Origin: Alphaproteobacteria bacterium UBA6544
GTDB lineage: Bacteria; Pseudomonadota; Alphaproteobacteria; UBA8366
DNA: 9,002 bases
Direction: 5' to 3'
Assembly (NCBI GenBank): GCA_002434595.1
Contig: DJKK01000284.1
Span: 4,692-13,693 of the forward strand
In this document: positions 1 through 9,002 of the stretch, one piece after another
Layout of the letters: each line of letters begins with the position of its first letter
How positions within the stretch are numbered: position 1 is the stretch's first letter
Notes under the pieces: model-generated
What the model saw: only the letters and a program-made list of their open reading frames with translations
Database searches by the model: none
Told to the model about the DNA's origin: nothing
Translations under genes and position numbers: made by a program

Positions 1-1397
1 TGGTCGCCATCAAAATCCGCGTTGAACGCGGCGCAAACCAGCGGATGCAGCTGAATCGCTTTTCCTTCAATCAAAACAGGCTCGAATGCCTGAATGCCCA
101 ACCGGTGCAATGTAGGCGCCCGGTTCAGCAACACCGGATGCTCACGAATCACTTCTTCGAGAATATCCCAGACTTCCGGCCGCTCTTTCTCGACCATCCG
201 CTTCGCAGCCTTAATGGTGGTCGCCATTCCGTAGAGTTCGAGCTTCGAGTAGATGAACGGCTTGAAGAGCTCAAGCGCCATCTTCTTCGGCAAGCCACAC
301 TGATGCAGCAGCAGTTCCGGTCCAACGACAATCACCGAACGACCGGAATAATCGACACGCTTACCGAGCAAGTTCTGACGGAACCGGCCCTGCTTGCCTT
401 TCAGCATATCGCTCAGCGACTTCAGCGGCCGTTTGTTGGCACCGGTAATAACGCGTCCGCGGCGGCCGTTGTCGAACAGCGCGTCGACGGCCTCCTGAAG
501 CATGCGTTTCTCGTTCCGTACGATAATGTCCGGAGCGCGCAACTCAATCAGGCGCTTCAGACGATTGTTGCGGTTGATCACACGACGATAGAGGTCGTTC
601 AGGTCGGACGTCGCGAAGCGACCGCCATCGAGCGGTACCAAGGGACGCAACTCCGGCGGAATCACCGGAATAACCTGCAGTATCATCCACTCGGGACGGG
701 TTCCGGAATGGATGAAAGCCTCGACGATCTTCAGCCGCTTGACCAGCTTCTTGCGCTTCGCTTCCGAATTGGTCTCTTTCAACTCGACGCGGATATTATC
801 CCGCTCCGACTCGAGGTCGATCGCCTGCAGCATATCCTGTAAGGCTTCCGCACCGATCTTGGCGGTGAAAGATTCCGCGCCGTATTCATCCAACGCGTCG
901 TAATATTCATCATCCGAGAGGAGCTGATTCATCGCCAGCGGCGACAAACCCGGTTCAATGACGACATAGTTCTCGAAATAGAGAATCCGCTCGAGCTCCT
1001 TCAGCGTCATGTCGAGCAGCAAACCAATGCGACTCGGCAGTGACTTCAGGAACCAGATATGCGCGACCGGCGAAGCCAGCTCGATATGCCCCATACGCTC
1101 GCGACGGACCTTCGAGAGTGTGACTTCAACGCCGCACTTCTCGCAGATGATGCCGCGATACTTCATACGCTTGTACTTACCGCAAAGACATTCGTAATCC
1201 TTGATCGGACCGAAGATCCGGGCACAGAACAGGCCGTCCCGTTCCGGTTTGAAGGTCCTGTAGTTGATGGTTTCAGGCTTCTTGATCTCGCCGAAGGACC
1301 ACGAGAGGACCCGATCCGGGCTAGCGATTGAAATCCGGATATCGTCAAAACTCTGTAGGCCGGTCGGCTGACCGAAGAAATTCATCAACTCATTCAT
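1..1397 (-). CDS. rpoC: DNA-directed RNA polymerase subunit beta' (N-terminal third, partial)
   Basis: This is the largest RNA polymerase subunit, which carries the catalytic magnesium site and part of the DNA clamp. The frame begins with ATG at 1397 (MNELMNFFGQP) behind GGGAG at 1405-1409, 7 bases upstream, and runs off the left edge after 465 codons plus two bases. Visible landmarks are the N-terminal WSFGEIKKPETINYRTFKPE block (residues 33-52), the zinc-binding cysteines C70, C72, C85 and C88 in the YECLCGKY...CEKCGVEV region, the RRERMGHIELASP segment, and the GRFRQNLLGKRVDYSGRS region around residues 335-355. The last complete codons encode DFDGD (461-465), the magnesium-binding aspartate triad D461, D463 and D465. 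Residue numbering stays within one of E. coli RpoC throughout. It follows rpoB by 70 bases in the same direction. The remaining two thirds lie outside the window, so nothing can be said about the C-terminal part. Confidence 0.98.
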   Translation of the reverse strand, partial: MNELMNFFGQPTGLQSFDDIRISIASPDRVLSWSFGEIKKPETINYRTFKPERDGLFCARIFGPIKDYECLCGKYKRMKYRGIICEKCGVEVTLSKVRRERMGHIELASPVAHIWFLKSLPSRIGLLLDMTLKELERILYFENYVVIEPGLSPLAMNQLLSDDEYYDALDEYGAESFTAKIGAEALQDMLQAIDLESERDNIRVELKETNSEAKRKKLVKRLKIVEAFIHSGTRPEWMILQVIPVIPPELRPLVPLDGGRFATSDLNDLYRRVINRNNRLKRLIELRAPDIIVRNEKRMLQEAVDALFDNGRRGRVITGANKRPLKSLSDMLKGKQGRFRQNLLGKRVDYSGRSVIVVGPELLLHQCGLPKKMALELFKPFIYSKLELYGMATTIKAAKRMVEKERPEVWDILEEVIREHPVLLNRAPTLHRLGIQAFEPVLIEGKAIQLHPLVCAAFNADFDGD

Positions 1398-1467
1398 CGA
1401 GACTCTCCCGATTTAAGATGTGTCATCGTATTCACTGTTGACGCCGGAAGGCGCCGCAACGAAACGC
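1398..1467 (-). other. rpoB–rpoC spacer with a small hairpin
   Basis: This 70-base gap joins the two large polymerase genes. On the minus strand it contains GGCGCC-TTCC-GGCGTC (1440-1455), a 6-bp stem with one G-U pair and a 4-base loop, about 12 bases after the rpoB stop. It is followed by AACAGTG, not a T run, so it does not look like an intrinsic terminator. It could stabilise mRNA ends after cleavage, which is inference. The GGGAG for rpoC lies at the far end (1405-1409). Confidence 0.55.
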
Positions 1468-5631
<4,164 letters not shown>

Positions 5632-5753
5632 GTCAAAACCTCAGTTATTTTTCGCCCGAAGGGCGCACCAGATTACGTGTTTCCGATAGAGACACCGTGA
5701 GGGGCAACGCCAATTGGCGTGCCCATCCACGGCGATGCCTCGTCTTCGTCGCA
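5632..5753 (-). other. rplL–rpoB intercistronic region with two hairpins
   Basis: This 122-base spacer separates the ribosomal-protein genes from the polymerase genes. Hairpin A (5702-5724) on the minus strand is GGGC-ACGCC-AATT-GGCGT-T-GCCC: a 9-bp stem, one bulged base and a 4-base loop. Hairpin B (5653-5665) is CGCCC-TTC-GGGCG, about 21 bases before the rpoB start. Neither is followed by a T run on the minus strand (B is followed by AAAAATAA), so neither is a standard intrinsic terminator. In E. coli the same spacer contains a partial attenuator and an RNase III processing site that set the ratio of stalk protein to polymerase. A similar role here is inference from position and structure only. 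Confidence 0.6.
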
Positions 5754-6131
5754 CTATTGGAGTTCGACAGATGCTCCGGCTTCTTCCAATTTGCCTTTGA
5801 TCTCTTCGGCCTCGTCCTTTGAGACGTCTTCCTTGACGGGCTTCGGTGCACCTTCCACCAGGTCTTTCGCTTCTTTTAAACCAAGGCCGGTAATCGCACG
5901 TACCTCCTTGATGACATTGATTTTTTTGTCACCAATGGCGGTAAGCATTATGGTGAAGGCATCCTTCTCCGCAGCTGCTTCGCCACCCGCGTCAGCACTA
6001 GGCGCCGCCGCCGCCACCACAGGTGCCGCCGCTGAGACGCCCCACTTCTCTTCCAACAGTTTTGACAGCTCAGCCGCCTCGATAACGGTAAGTGCCGAAA
6101 GGTCTTCAGCGATTTTTTCCAAATCAGCCAT
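5754..6131 (-). CDS. rplL: 50S ribosomal protein L7/L12 (bL12)
   Basis: This is the flexible stalk protein of the large ribosomal subunit, bound as dimers to L10, which recruits and stimulates the GTPase factors (EF-Tu, EF-G, IF2). It has 125 residues, close to the usual 120-130. The N-terminal dimerisation helices (MADLEKIAEDLSALTVIEAA, to about residue 31) are followed by an Ala/Pro/Gly-rich hinge (about 34-55, AAAPVVAAAAPSADAGGEAA). The C-terminal factor-binding domain follows, with the KKINVIKEVRAITGLGLKEA stretch and the LVEGAPKPVKE motif, and the protein ends EEAGASVELQ. The ATG at 6131 is preceded by AGGAGA (6141-6146), 9 bases away. It lies 53 bases after rplJ. High expression is expected because bL12 is present in several copies per ribosome. 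The hinge is somewhat longer than in E. coli. Confidence 0.98.
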   Translation of the reverse strand: MADLEKIAEDLSALTVIEAAELSKLLEEKWGVSAAAPVVAAAAPSADAGGEAAAEKDAFTIMLTAIGDKKINVIKEVRAITGLGLKEAKDLVEGAPKPVKEDVSKDEAEEIKGKLEEAGASVELQ

Positions 6132-6184
6132 TTTCTGCTTTCTCCTAATTTGAACCTAATAAGACTGGATCAATCCGAATCGCA

Positions 6185-6700
6185 TCATTCACCGCCATTG
6201 GCGGCATGCGCTCCCATCACCCGAGCGAGCTGACCCGCCGGAGCTTGGAGCACGCCCGCAACCTTCGTTGCCGGAGCCTGGAGCAGACCAACGATGCTGC
6301 CCCTAAGCTCGTCCAACGACGGCAATTTCGCGAGCGTCTTCACACCGTCCGCGTCCAGTACATCCGCATCGAGAGCACCACCGACGATCGTCAGCTTTTC
6401 GTTCTCGTTAGCGAACTCCACCGCAATTTTTGCGGCGGCGACCGGGTCCTTCGATACGGCAATTGCCGTCGGTCCCGTGAACGCGTCTTCCAACGCTTCG
6501 AACTTTGTTTCCTTCAGCGCGATTTTCGCCAAGCGGTTCTTCGTCACCTTGAACTTACAACCCGCCTCGCGCATCTGCCTTCGGAGGTCGGAGACCTCAC
6601 TCACCGTTAGACCCGATTGATGGGTCACCACGACGAGGTTGTTCTCCTCGAAGTCCTGATGCAGTTCGGCGACCAGGGCTTCCTTTTTTGATCGGTCCAC
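6185..6700 (-). CDS. rplJ: 50S ribosomal protein L10 (uL10)
   Basis: L10 anchors the L7/L12 dimers to the ribosome and, in the bacteria studied, represses its own mRNA when present in excess. The reading frame is open to an ATG at 6724, but I place the start at GTG 6698-6700. GGAG (6708-6711) lies 7 bases before it, and the resulting N terminus (M)DRSKKEALVAELHQDF matches the family. The ATG form would put the Shine-Dalgarno site inside the gene and add eight atypical residues (MQPKWRRS). The chosen form has 171 residues. Recognisable parts are the rRNA-binding N-terminal domain with VVTHQSGLTVSEVSDLRR and the CKFKVTKNRLAKIAL segment, then the GPTAIAVSKDP block. Near the C terminus are two similar segments, LLQAPATKVAG and VLQAPAGQLAR, a pattern I associate with alphaproteobacteria, just before the end of the L12-binding region. 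Confidence 0.95.
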   Translation of the reverse strand: MDRSKKEALVAELHQDFEENNLVVVTHQSGLTVSEVSDLRRQMREAGCKFKVTKNRLAKIALKETKFEALEDAFTGPTAIAVSKDPVAAAKIAVEFANENEKLTIVGGALDADVLDADGVKTLAKLPSLDELRGSIVGLLQAPATKVAGVLQAPAGQLARVMGAHAANGGE

Positions 6701-6707
6701 TGATCGT

Positions 6708-6711
6708 CTCC
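6708..6711 (-). promoter_or_regulatory. Shine-Dalgarno site that fixes the rplJ GTG start
   Basis: On the minus strand GGAG is followed by seven bases (ACGATCA) and then GTG GAC CGA, encoding the usual L10 N terminus. The alternative ATG at 6724 has no comparable site in front of it. The spacing and protein homology together favour GTG. Confidence 0.8.
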
Positions 6712-6726
6712 ACTTTGGTTGCACAA

Positions 6727-6892
6727 GGATGCGGTTTCTACGACGACATCGCTTTCACCACATCCGCTTAACCTGTCCGAGAGGTTCAAACCAACGGGCT
6801 ACCCCGTCGAATCTCGGTCTTCCCCTCTGTCTCATGCCGGCCGGTTTCCCGTTTAGGCGTTCCCTAAGGAACACACCCGCAATCTCGGACAG
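6727..6892 (-). promoter_or_regulatory. Structured rplJ leader, candidate L10 autoregulatory mRNA element
   Basis: The spacer between rplA and rplJ can fold into several compatible stems on the minus strand. P1 pairs CTGTCCGAGA (6883-6892) with TCTCGGACAG (6773-6782), a perfect 10-bp long-range stem. Inside it, P3 is GTTCC-TTAG-GGAAC (6859-6872), and P2 pairs AACGGG (6848-6853) with CCCGTT (6793-6798). Downstream, P4 pairs GGATGTGGT (6757-6765) with ACCGCATCC (6727-6735), 9 bp with one G-U, ending 15 bases before the rplJ Shine-Dalgarno site. Leaders of rplJ bind the L10–L7/L12 complex in E. coli and in Firmicutes. The position and a closed multi-branch fold fit that role, but I have not matched the known consensus or its kink-turn, so the assignment is inference. 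I see no convincing sigma-70 promoter or T-run terminator in the spacer. Confidence 0.6.
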
Positions 6893-6955
6893 AAACGGAC
6901 ACTCCGAAGAGCCTCCGCACTCCACCCCCCGGCCGTAACCGGACAGCAGAACTCG

Positions 6956-7657
6956 TCAGTCGTTCCCGAGTGCGTTCTGCACGTCGAGTTTCACACCCGG
7001 CCCCATCGTCGAGCTGATGGCCGCCTTGGTGATGTATGTTCCCTTTGCACCGGACGGCTTCGCCTTGGCGATGGCATCGACGAAAGCGCGAACGTTCTCC
7101 GCCAACGCCTTCTCTTCGAAGCTCGCCTTGCCAACACCGGCATGAATAATGCCCGCTTTCTCGCAGCGGAATTGCACTTCACCGCCCTTGGCTGCCTGTA
7201 CGGCCGCTGTGACATCTTGGGTCACAGTGCCGAGTTTCGGGTTCGGCATCAAGCCCTTCGGACCAAGCACACGACCAAGACGACCTACCACAGCCATCAT
7301 ATCGGGTGTGGCGATGCAGCGATCGAATTCGATCTCGCCAGCCTGGACCTTCTCCGCCAAGTCTTCAGCACCGACAACGTCCGCTCCCGCGGCCTTCGCA
7401 TCTTCCGCCTTTACGTCTTTCGCAAACACGGCAACCCGCATTGCCTTGCCCGTACCATGCGGCAATTGCACGACCCCGCGCACTTGCTGATCCGCGTGAC
7501 GGGTATCGATACCGAGGTTCATGGCGATTTCGATTGTCTCGTCGAACTTTACCTTGGCGTTGTCCTTAACGATCTTCACCGCATCTTCGATGCTGTATAA
7601 CGAATCGCGATTGATGCTTTCCAACGACGAACGCATGCGCTTTCCAGATTTAGCCAT
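6956..7657 (-). CDS. rplA: 50S ribosomal protein L1 (uL1)
   Basis: L1 forms the mobile L1 stalk that helps release deacylated tRNA from the E site. In E. coli it also represses translation of its own rplKA mRNA. The protein has 233 residues (E. coli 234). The N terminus MAKSGKRMRSSLESI, the MNLGIDTRHADQQVRG block and the LPHGTGKAMRVAVF motif belong to domain I. The GRLGRVLGPKGLMPNPKLGT motif is the family signature of domain II. The C-terminal part returns to domain I with AKPSGAKGTYITKAAISSTM. It starts only 3 bases after the rplK stop. Its Shine-Dalgarno site GGAGG (7666-7670) lies within the last codons of rplK, 8 bases from the ATG, so the two genes are probably translationally coupled. 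All conserved blocks are present. Confidence 0.98.
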   Translation of the reverse strand: MAKSGKRMRSSLESINRDSLYSIEDAVKIVKDNAKVKFDETIEIAMNLGIDTRHADQQVRGVVQLPHGTGKAMRVAVFAKDVKAEDAKAAGADVVGAEDLAEKVQAGEIEFDRCIATPDMMAVVGRLGRVLGPKGLMPNPKLGTVTQDVTAAVQAAKGGEVQFRCEKAGIIHAGVGKASFEEKALAENVRAFVDAIAKAKPSGAKGTYITKAAISSTMGPGVKLDVQNALGND

Positions 7658-7660
7658 GCC

Positions 7661-8092
7661 TCAGCCCTCCACCACTTCGACGCCCATGGAGCGCGCCGAG
7701 CCTTCGATAATCTTCATCGCAGCGTCGATATCGTTGGCGTTTAGATCCGGCATCTTCGTCTCCGCGATCTCCTTCACTTGGCTCTTCTTGACCTGCCCAA
7801 CGATCTCGCGGCCGACTTCCGATGCGCCTTTCTGCAGGCCTGCGGCCTTTCTGATCAGGTAGCTTGCCGGAGGCGTCTTGGTAATGAAGGAGAAGCTCCG
7901 ATCCGCATAAGCGGTTATAATCACCGGGATCGGCATGCCCTGCTCCATATCCTGCGTCGCCGCATTGAACGCCTTGCAGAATTCCATGATGTTTAGGCCA
8001 CGCTGGCCAAGCGCTGGCCCCACCGGCGGCGAGGGGTTTGCCTGCCCCGCCGGTATCTCAAGTTTAATGTAACCTTCGATCTTCTTTGCCAT
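7661..8092 (-). CDS. rplK: 50S ribosomal protein L11 (uL11)
   Basis: L11 binds 23S rRNA at the GTPase-associated centre at the base of the L7/L12 stalk and is needed for RelA activation in the stringent response. I use the ATG at 8090-8092, giving 143 residues that start MAKKIEGYIKLE. GAGGG (8099-8103) lies 6 bases upstream. The frame is open for five more codons to an ATG at 8107, but that start overlaps the Shine-Dalgarno site and adds the unusual MRGIN. The N-terminal domain shows ANPSPPVGPALGQRGLNIME with the proline-rich turn contacted by thiostrepton-type antibiotics. The rRNA-binding C-terminal domain shows ADRSFSFITKTPPASYLIRK and ends IEGSARSMGVEVVEG. N-terminal lysines (K3, K4) are available for PrmA-type methylation, which is family knowledge rather than evidence here. 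Confidence 0.97.
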   Translation of the reverse strand: MAKKIEGYIKLEIPAGQANPSPPVGPALGQRGLNIMEFCKAFNAATQDMEQGMPIPVIITAYADRSFSFITKTPPASYLIRKAAGLQKGASEVGREIVGQVKKSQVKEIAETKMPDLNANDIDAAMKIIEGSARSMGVEVVEG

Positions 8093-8160
8093 GTTTATCC
8101 CTCTCATAAGGGTGCGCGGTACGGCCTTGGCAAGCCTCCCGCACGTGAAAACCGTAAACC
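8093..8160 (-). promoter_or_regulatory. nusG–rplK spacer, possible rplKA translational control region
   Basis: The 68-base spacer contains, on the minus strand, GTGCG (8140-8144) pairing with CGCAC (8112-8116) around a GC-rich loop. The stem ends 8 bases before the GAGGG site of rplK (8099-8103). In E. coli L1 represses rplKA by binding mRNA just ahead of rplK, so the placement is suggestive. I could not identify the L1 recognition loop with certainty, and no terminator T run or clear promoter is seen. Confidence 0.35.
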
Positions 8161-8691
8161 TTAGCCTTTTTCGACCTGCGAATATTCGAGATCGACTGGC
8201 GTTGCGCGACCGAAGATCGAAACGGAAACCTTCAGACGTGCCTTTTCCTCATCGACTTCCTCGACCAATCCGTTGAACGAATTGAAAGGACCGTCGCAAA
8301 CCCGGACCTGCTCCCCGACCTCGAATGTAACGGACGGCTTGGGCCGATCCACGCCTTCCTTGATCTGATGCAGAATGCGGTCCGCCTCCGAGTCACTGAT
8401 TGGTGTCGGCTTGCCGCCACCACCAAGAAACCCGGTCACCTTCGGCGTGTCCTTCACGAGGTGCCAACTCTCGTCCGACATGTTCATCTTGATGAGCACA
8501 TAGCCGGGGAAAAATTTGCGCTCGGCACTGACCTTGGCACCGCGACGAAGCTCGACGACTTCCTCCATCGGCACCAATACTTCTTCGATATCGTCATCCA
8601 GGCCTTTGTGCACGGCCTGCTCTTTGATCGAATCGCAAACCTTGCGCTCGAACCCGGAATAAACGTGAACCACGTACCAATGATGCGCCAT
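8161..8691 (-). CDS. nusG: Transcription termination/antitermination protein NusG
   Basis: NusG is the universally conserved elongation factor. Its NGN domain binds the RNA polymerase clamp helices to suppress pausing, and its KOW domain contacts ribosomal protein S10 or Rho. The protein has 176 residues (E. coli 181). The NGN domain begins HHWYVVHVYSGFERKV (3-18) and includes the ERKFFPGYVLIKM strand (57-69) and the KVTGFLGGGGKPTPIS region (84-99). The KOW domain covers roughly residues 122-176, with the DGPFNSFNGLVEEVD and LKVSVSIFGRATPVDLEYSQ blocks. F160 matches E. coli F165, at the S10/Rho contact surface. There is no inserted domain between NGN and KOW. The ATG at 8691 has GGGAGG (8699-8704) 7 bases upstream, overlapping the last codons of secE, and the secE stop lies 3 bases before nusG, so coupled translation is likely. 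Confidence 0.98.
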   Translation of the reverse strand: MAHHWYVVHVYSGFERKVCDSIKEQAVHKGLDDDIEEVLVPMEEVVELRRGAKVSAERKFFPGYVLIKMNMSDESWHLVKDTPKVTGFLGGGGKPTPISDSEADRILHQIKEGVDRPKPSVTFEVGEQVRVCDGPFNSFNGLVEEVDEEKARLKVSVSIFGRATPVDLEYSQVEKG

Positions 8692-8694
8692 GCT

Positions 8695-8892
8695 TTAGCC
8701 TCCCATCCCAAGAACGAGCTGAACCAGCTCTGAGATGATGGTATCGGTCAGCAAAAAGAACAGCGCCGCACAAACGCTCATTATAAACACCATGGCGGTG
8801 GTGATGCCCGTCTCTTTTCGGCTGGGCCAGGTAACCTTACTGACTTCCTGACGTACTTCCCGCATGAACTGCGCGGGATTTGTCTTTGCCAT
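8695..8892 (-). CDS. secE: Preprotein translocase subunit SecE
   Basis: SecE is the essential small subunit that clamps the two halves of SecY in the inner-membrane protein-export channel. The protein has 65 residues, the short form with one membrane span found in most bacteria. E. coli SecE is about twice as long, with two extra spans. Residues 7-27 form the cytoplasmic amphipathic helix ending in the TWPSRKE motif (21-27), which is typical of the family. Residues about 29-49 (GITTAMVFIMSVCAALFFLL) form the membrane segment, followed by a short periplasmic tail ending LGMGG. The ATG at 8892 is preceded by AAGGAA (8904-8909) at 11 bases, a slightly long spacing. It lies 68 bases after tRNA-Trp and 3 bases before nusG, the classical secE–nusG pair. 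Confidence 0.97.
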   Translation of the reverse strand: MAKTNPAQFMREVRQEVSKVTWPSRKETGITTAMVFIMSVCAALFFLLTDTIISELVQLVLGMGG

Positions 8893-8960
8893 TCTTACCG
8901 CTGTTCCTTGCTAAATCGTCGATCTTTCGAGCGACGAGACTTCTAATGAACTCTACGCGC
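8893..8960 (-). other. tRNA-Trp–secE spacer with a 6-bp stem
   Basis: On the minus strand TCGTCG (8932-8937) pairs with CGACGA (8916-8921) around a 10-base loop. Only TTT follows before AGC, so I do not call a terminator. I see no clear -35/-10 pair in these 68 bases, so secE may be co-transcribed with the tRNA, with the tRNA released by processing. This is inference. Confidence 0.4.
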
Positions 8961-9002
8961 TGGCAGGAGTGGAGGGACTCGAACCCGCAACCCCCGGTTT
9001 TG
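8961..9002 (-). tRNA. tRNA-Trp (3' part, from base 35 to the encoded CCA)
   Basis: The minus strand from the window edge reads CAAAACCGG, then GGGTT, GCGGG, TTCGAGT, CCCTC, CACTCCT, G and CCA. This fits tRNA positions 35-76: the last two anticodon bases (CA), the 3' side of the anticodon stem, a 5-base variable loop, the T arm with TTCGAGT, the 3' acceptor strand, discriminator G73 and a genomically encoded CCA. The identity Trp (anticodon CCA) is inferred. Base 34 is outside the window, but A36-A37-A38, G73, C70, C71 and T72 match tRNA-Trp, whereas tRNA-Cys would need U73. Its place in front of secE–nusG is the usual one for tRNA-Trp in many proteobacteria. In the T stem, bases 50 and 64 are C and T, an apparent mismatch. 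Confidence 0.9.

Noticed and set aside
149..331. A minus-strand 60-codon frame overlapping rpoC
   Set aside because: It is out of frame with rpoC, whose conserved protein sequence runs uninterrupted through the same bases.
1440..1455. Hairpin 1440-1455 as a terminator after rpoB
   Set aside because: The stem is short, has a G-U pair and is followed by AACAGTG with no T run, and rpoC must be expressed with rpoB.
5653..5665. Hairpin 5653-5665 as an intrinsic terminator
   Set aside because: The T run lies on the plus strand before the hairpin. On the transcribed minus strand an A run follows, which does not support termination after rplL, and there is no plus-strand gene for it to serve.
6831..6850. 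CCGGCCGG palindrome in the rplJ leader as an operator or recombination site
   Set aside because: It is an 8-base GC palindrome with no second copy or flanking symmetry, expected by chance in a GC-rich sequence and lying within the folded leader.
8093..8107. A longer rplK start at the ATG at 8107
   Set aside because: This start overlaps the GAGGG ribosome binding site and adds MRGIN, which is not part of the L11 family N terminus.

Overview
The window is a contiguous piece of the bacterial transcription/translation supercluster, read entirely on the minus strand. From right to left it holds the 3' half of a tRNA-Trp, secE, nusG, rplK, rplA, rplJ, rplL, rpoB and the first third of rpoC. The order tRNA-Trp–secE–nusG–rplKAJL–rpoBC, the 1387-residue RpoB with alphaproteobacterial-type sequence, the short one-membrane-span SecE and the paired LQAPA segments near the L10 C terminus all point to an alphaproteobacterium. 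A Rhodospirillales-like lineage is my best guess, but only a guess without a search. Base composition and codon style look uniform along the window, and nothing suggests recent transfer.

Layout: 8961-9002 is tRNA-Trp (cut by the window edge). 8695-8892 is secE (translocon) and 8161-8691 nusG (elongation factor), with nusG's ribosome binding site inside the end of secE. 7661-8092 and 6956-7657 are rplK and rplA (the L11/L1 pair, 3 bases apart, translationally linked). 6185-6700 and 5754-6131 are rplJ and rplL (the L10–L7/L12 stalk). 1468-5631 is rpoB. 1-1397 is rpoC, cut off within the catalytic NADFDGD motif. The longest gap without a gene is the roughly 255-base rplA–rplJ spacer. It contains several mutually compatible stems and sits where L10 leader autoregulation is known in other bacteria. 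No gap contains a convincing intrinsic terminator (hairpin followed by a minus-strand T run), so read-through from secE to rpoC is the simplest reading.

The genes work together: RpoB and RpoC form the catalytic core of RNA polymerase, NusG rides on that polymerase and links it to ribosomes or Rho, L10, L7/L12, L11 and L1 build the ribosomal stalks that recruit translation factors, and SecE is a subunit of the membrane channel for exported proteins. Co-location allows coordinated supply, with feedback normally acting at the mRNA level through L1 and L10.

I did not find a novel system. The coding content is ordinary and highly conserved. What deserves a second look is non-coding: the structured rplJ leader, two hairpins between rplL and rpoB, a stem ahead of rplK, and an apparent mismatch in the T stem of the tRNA. 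All long plus-strand open frames are antisense shadows of the real genes.
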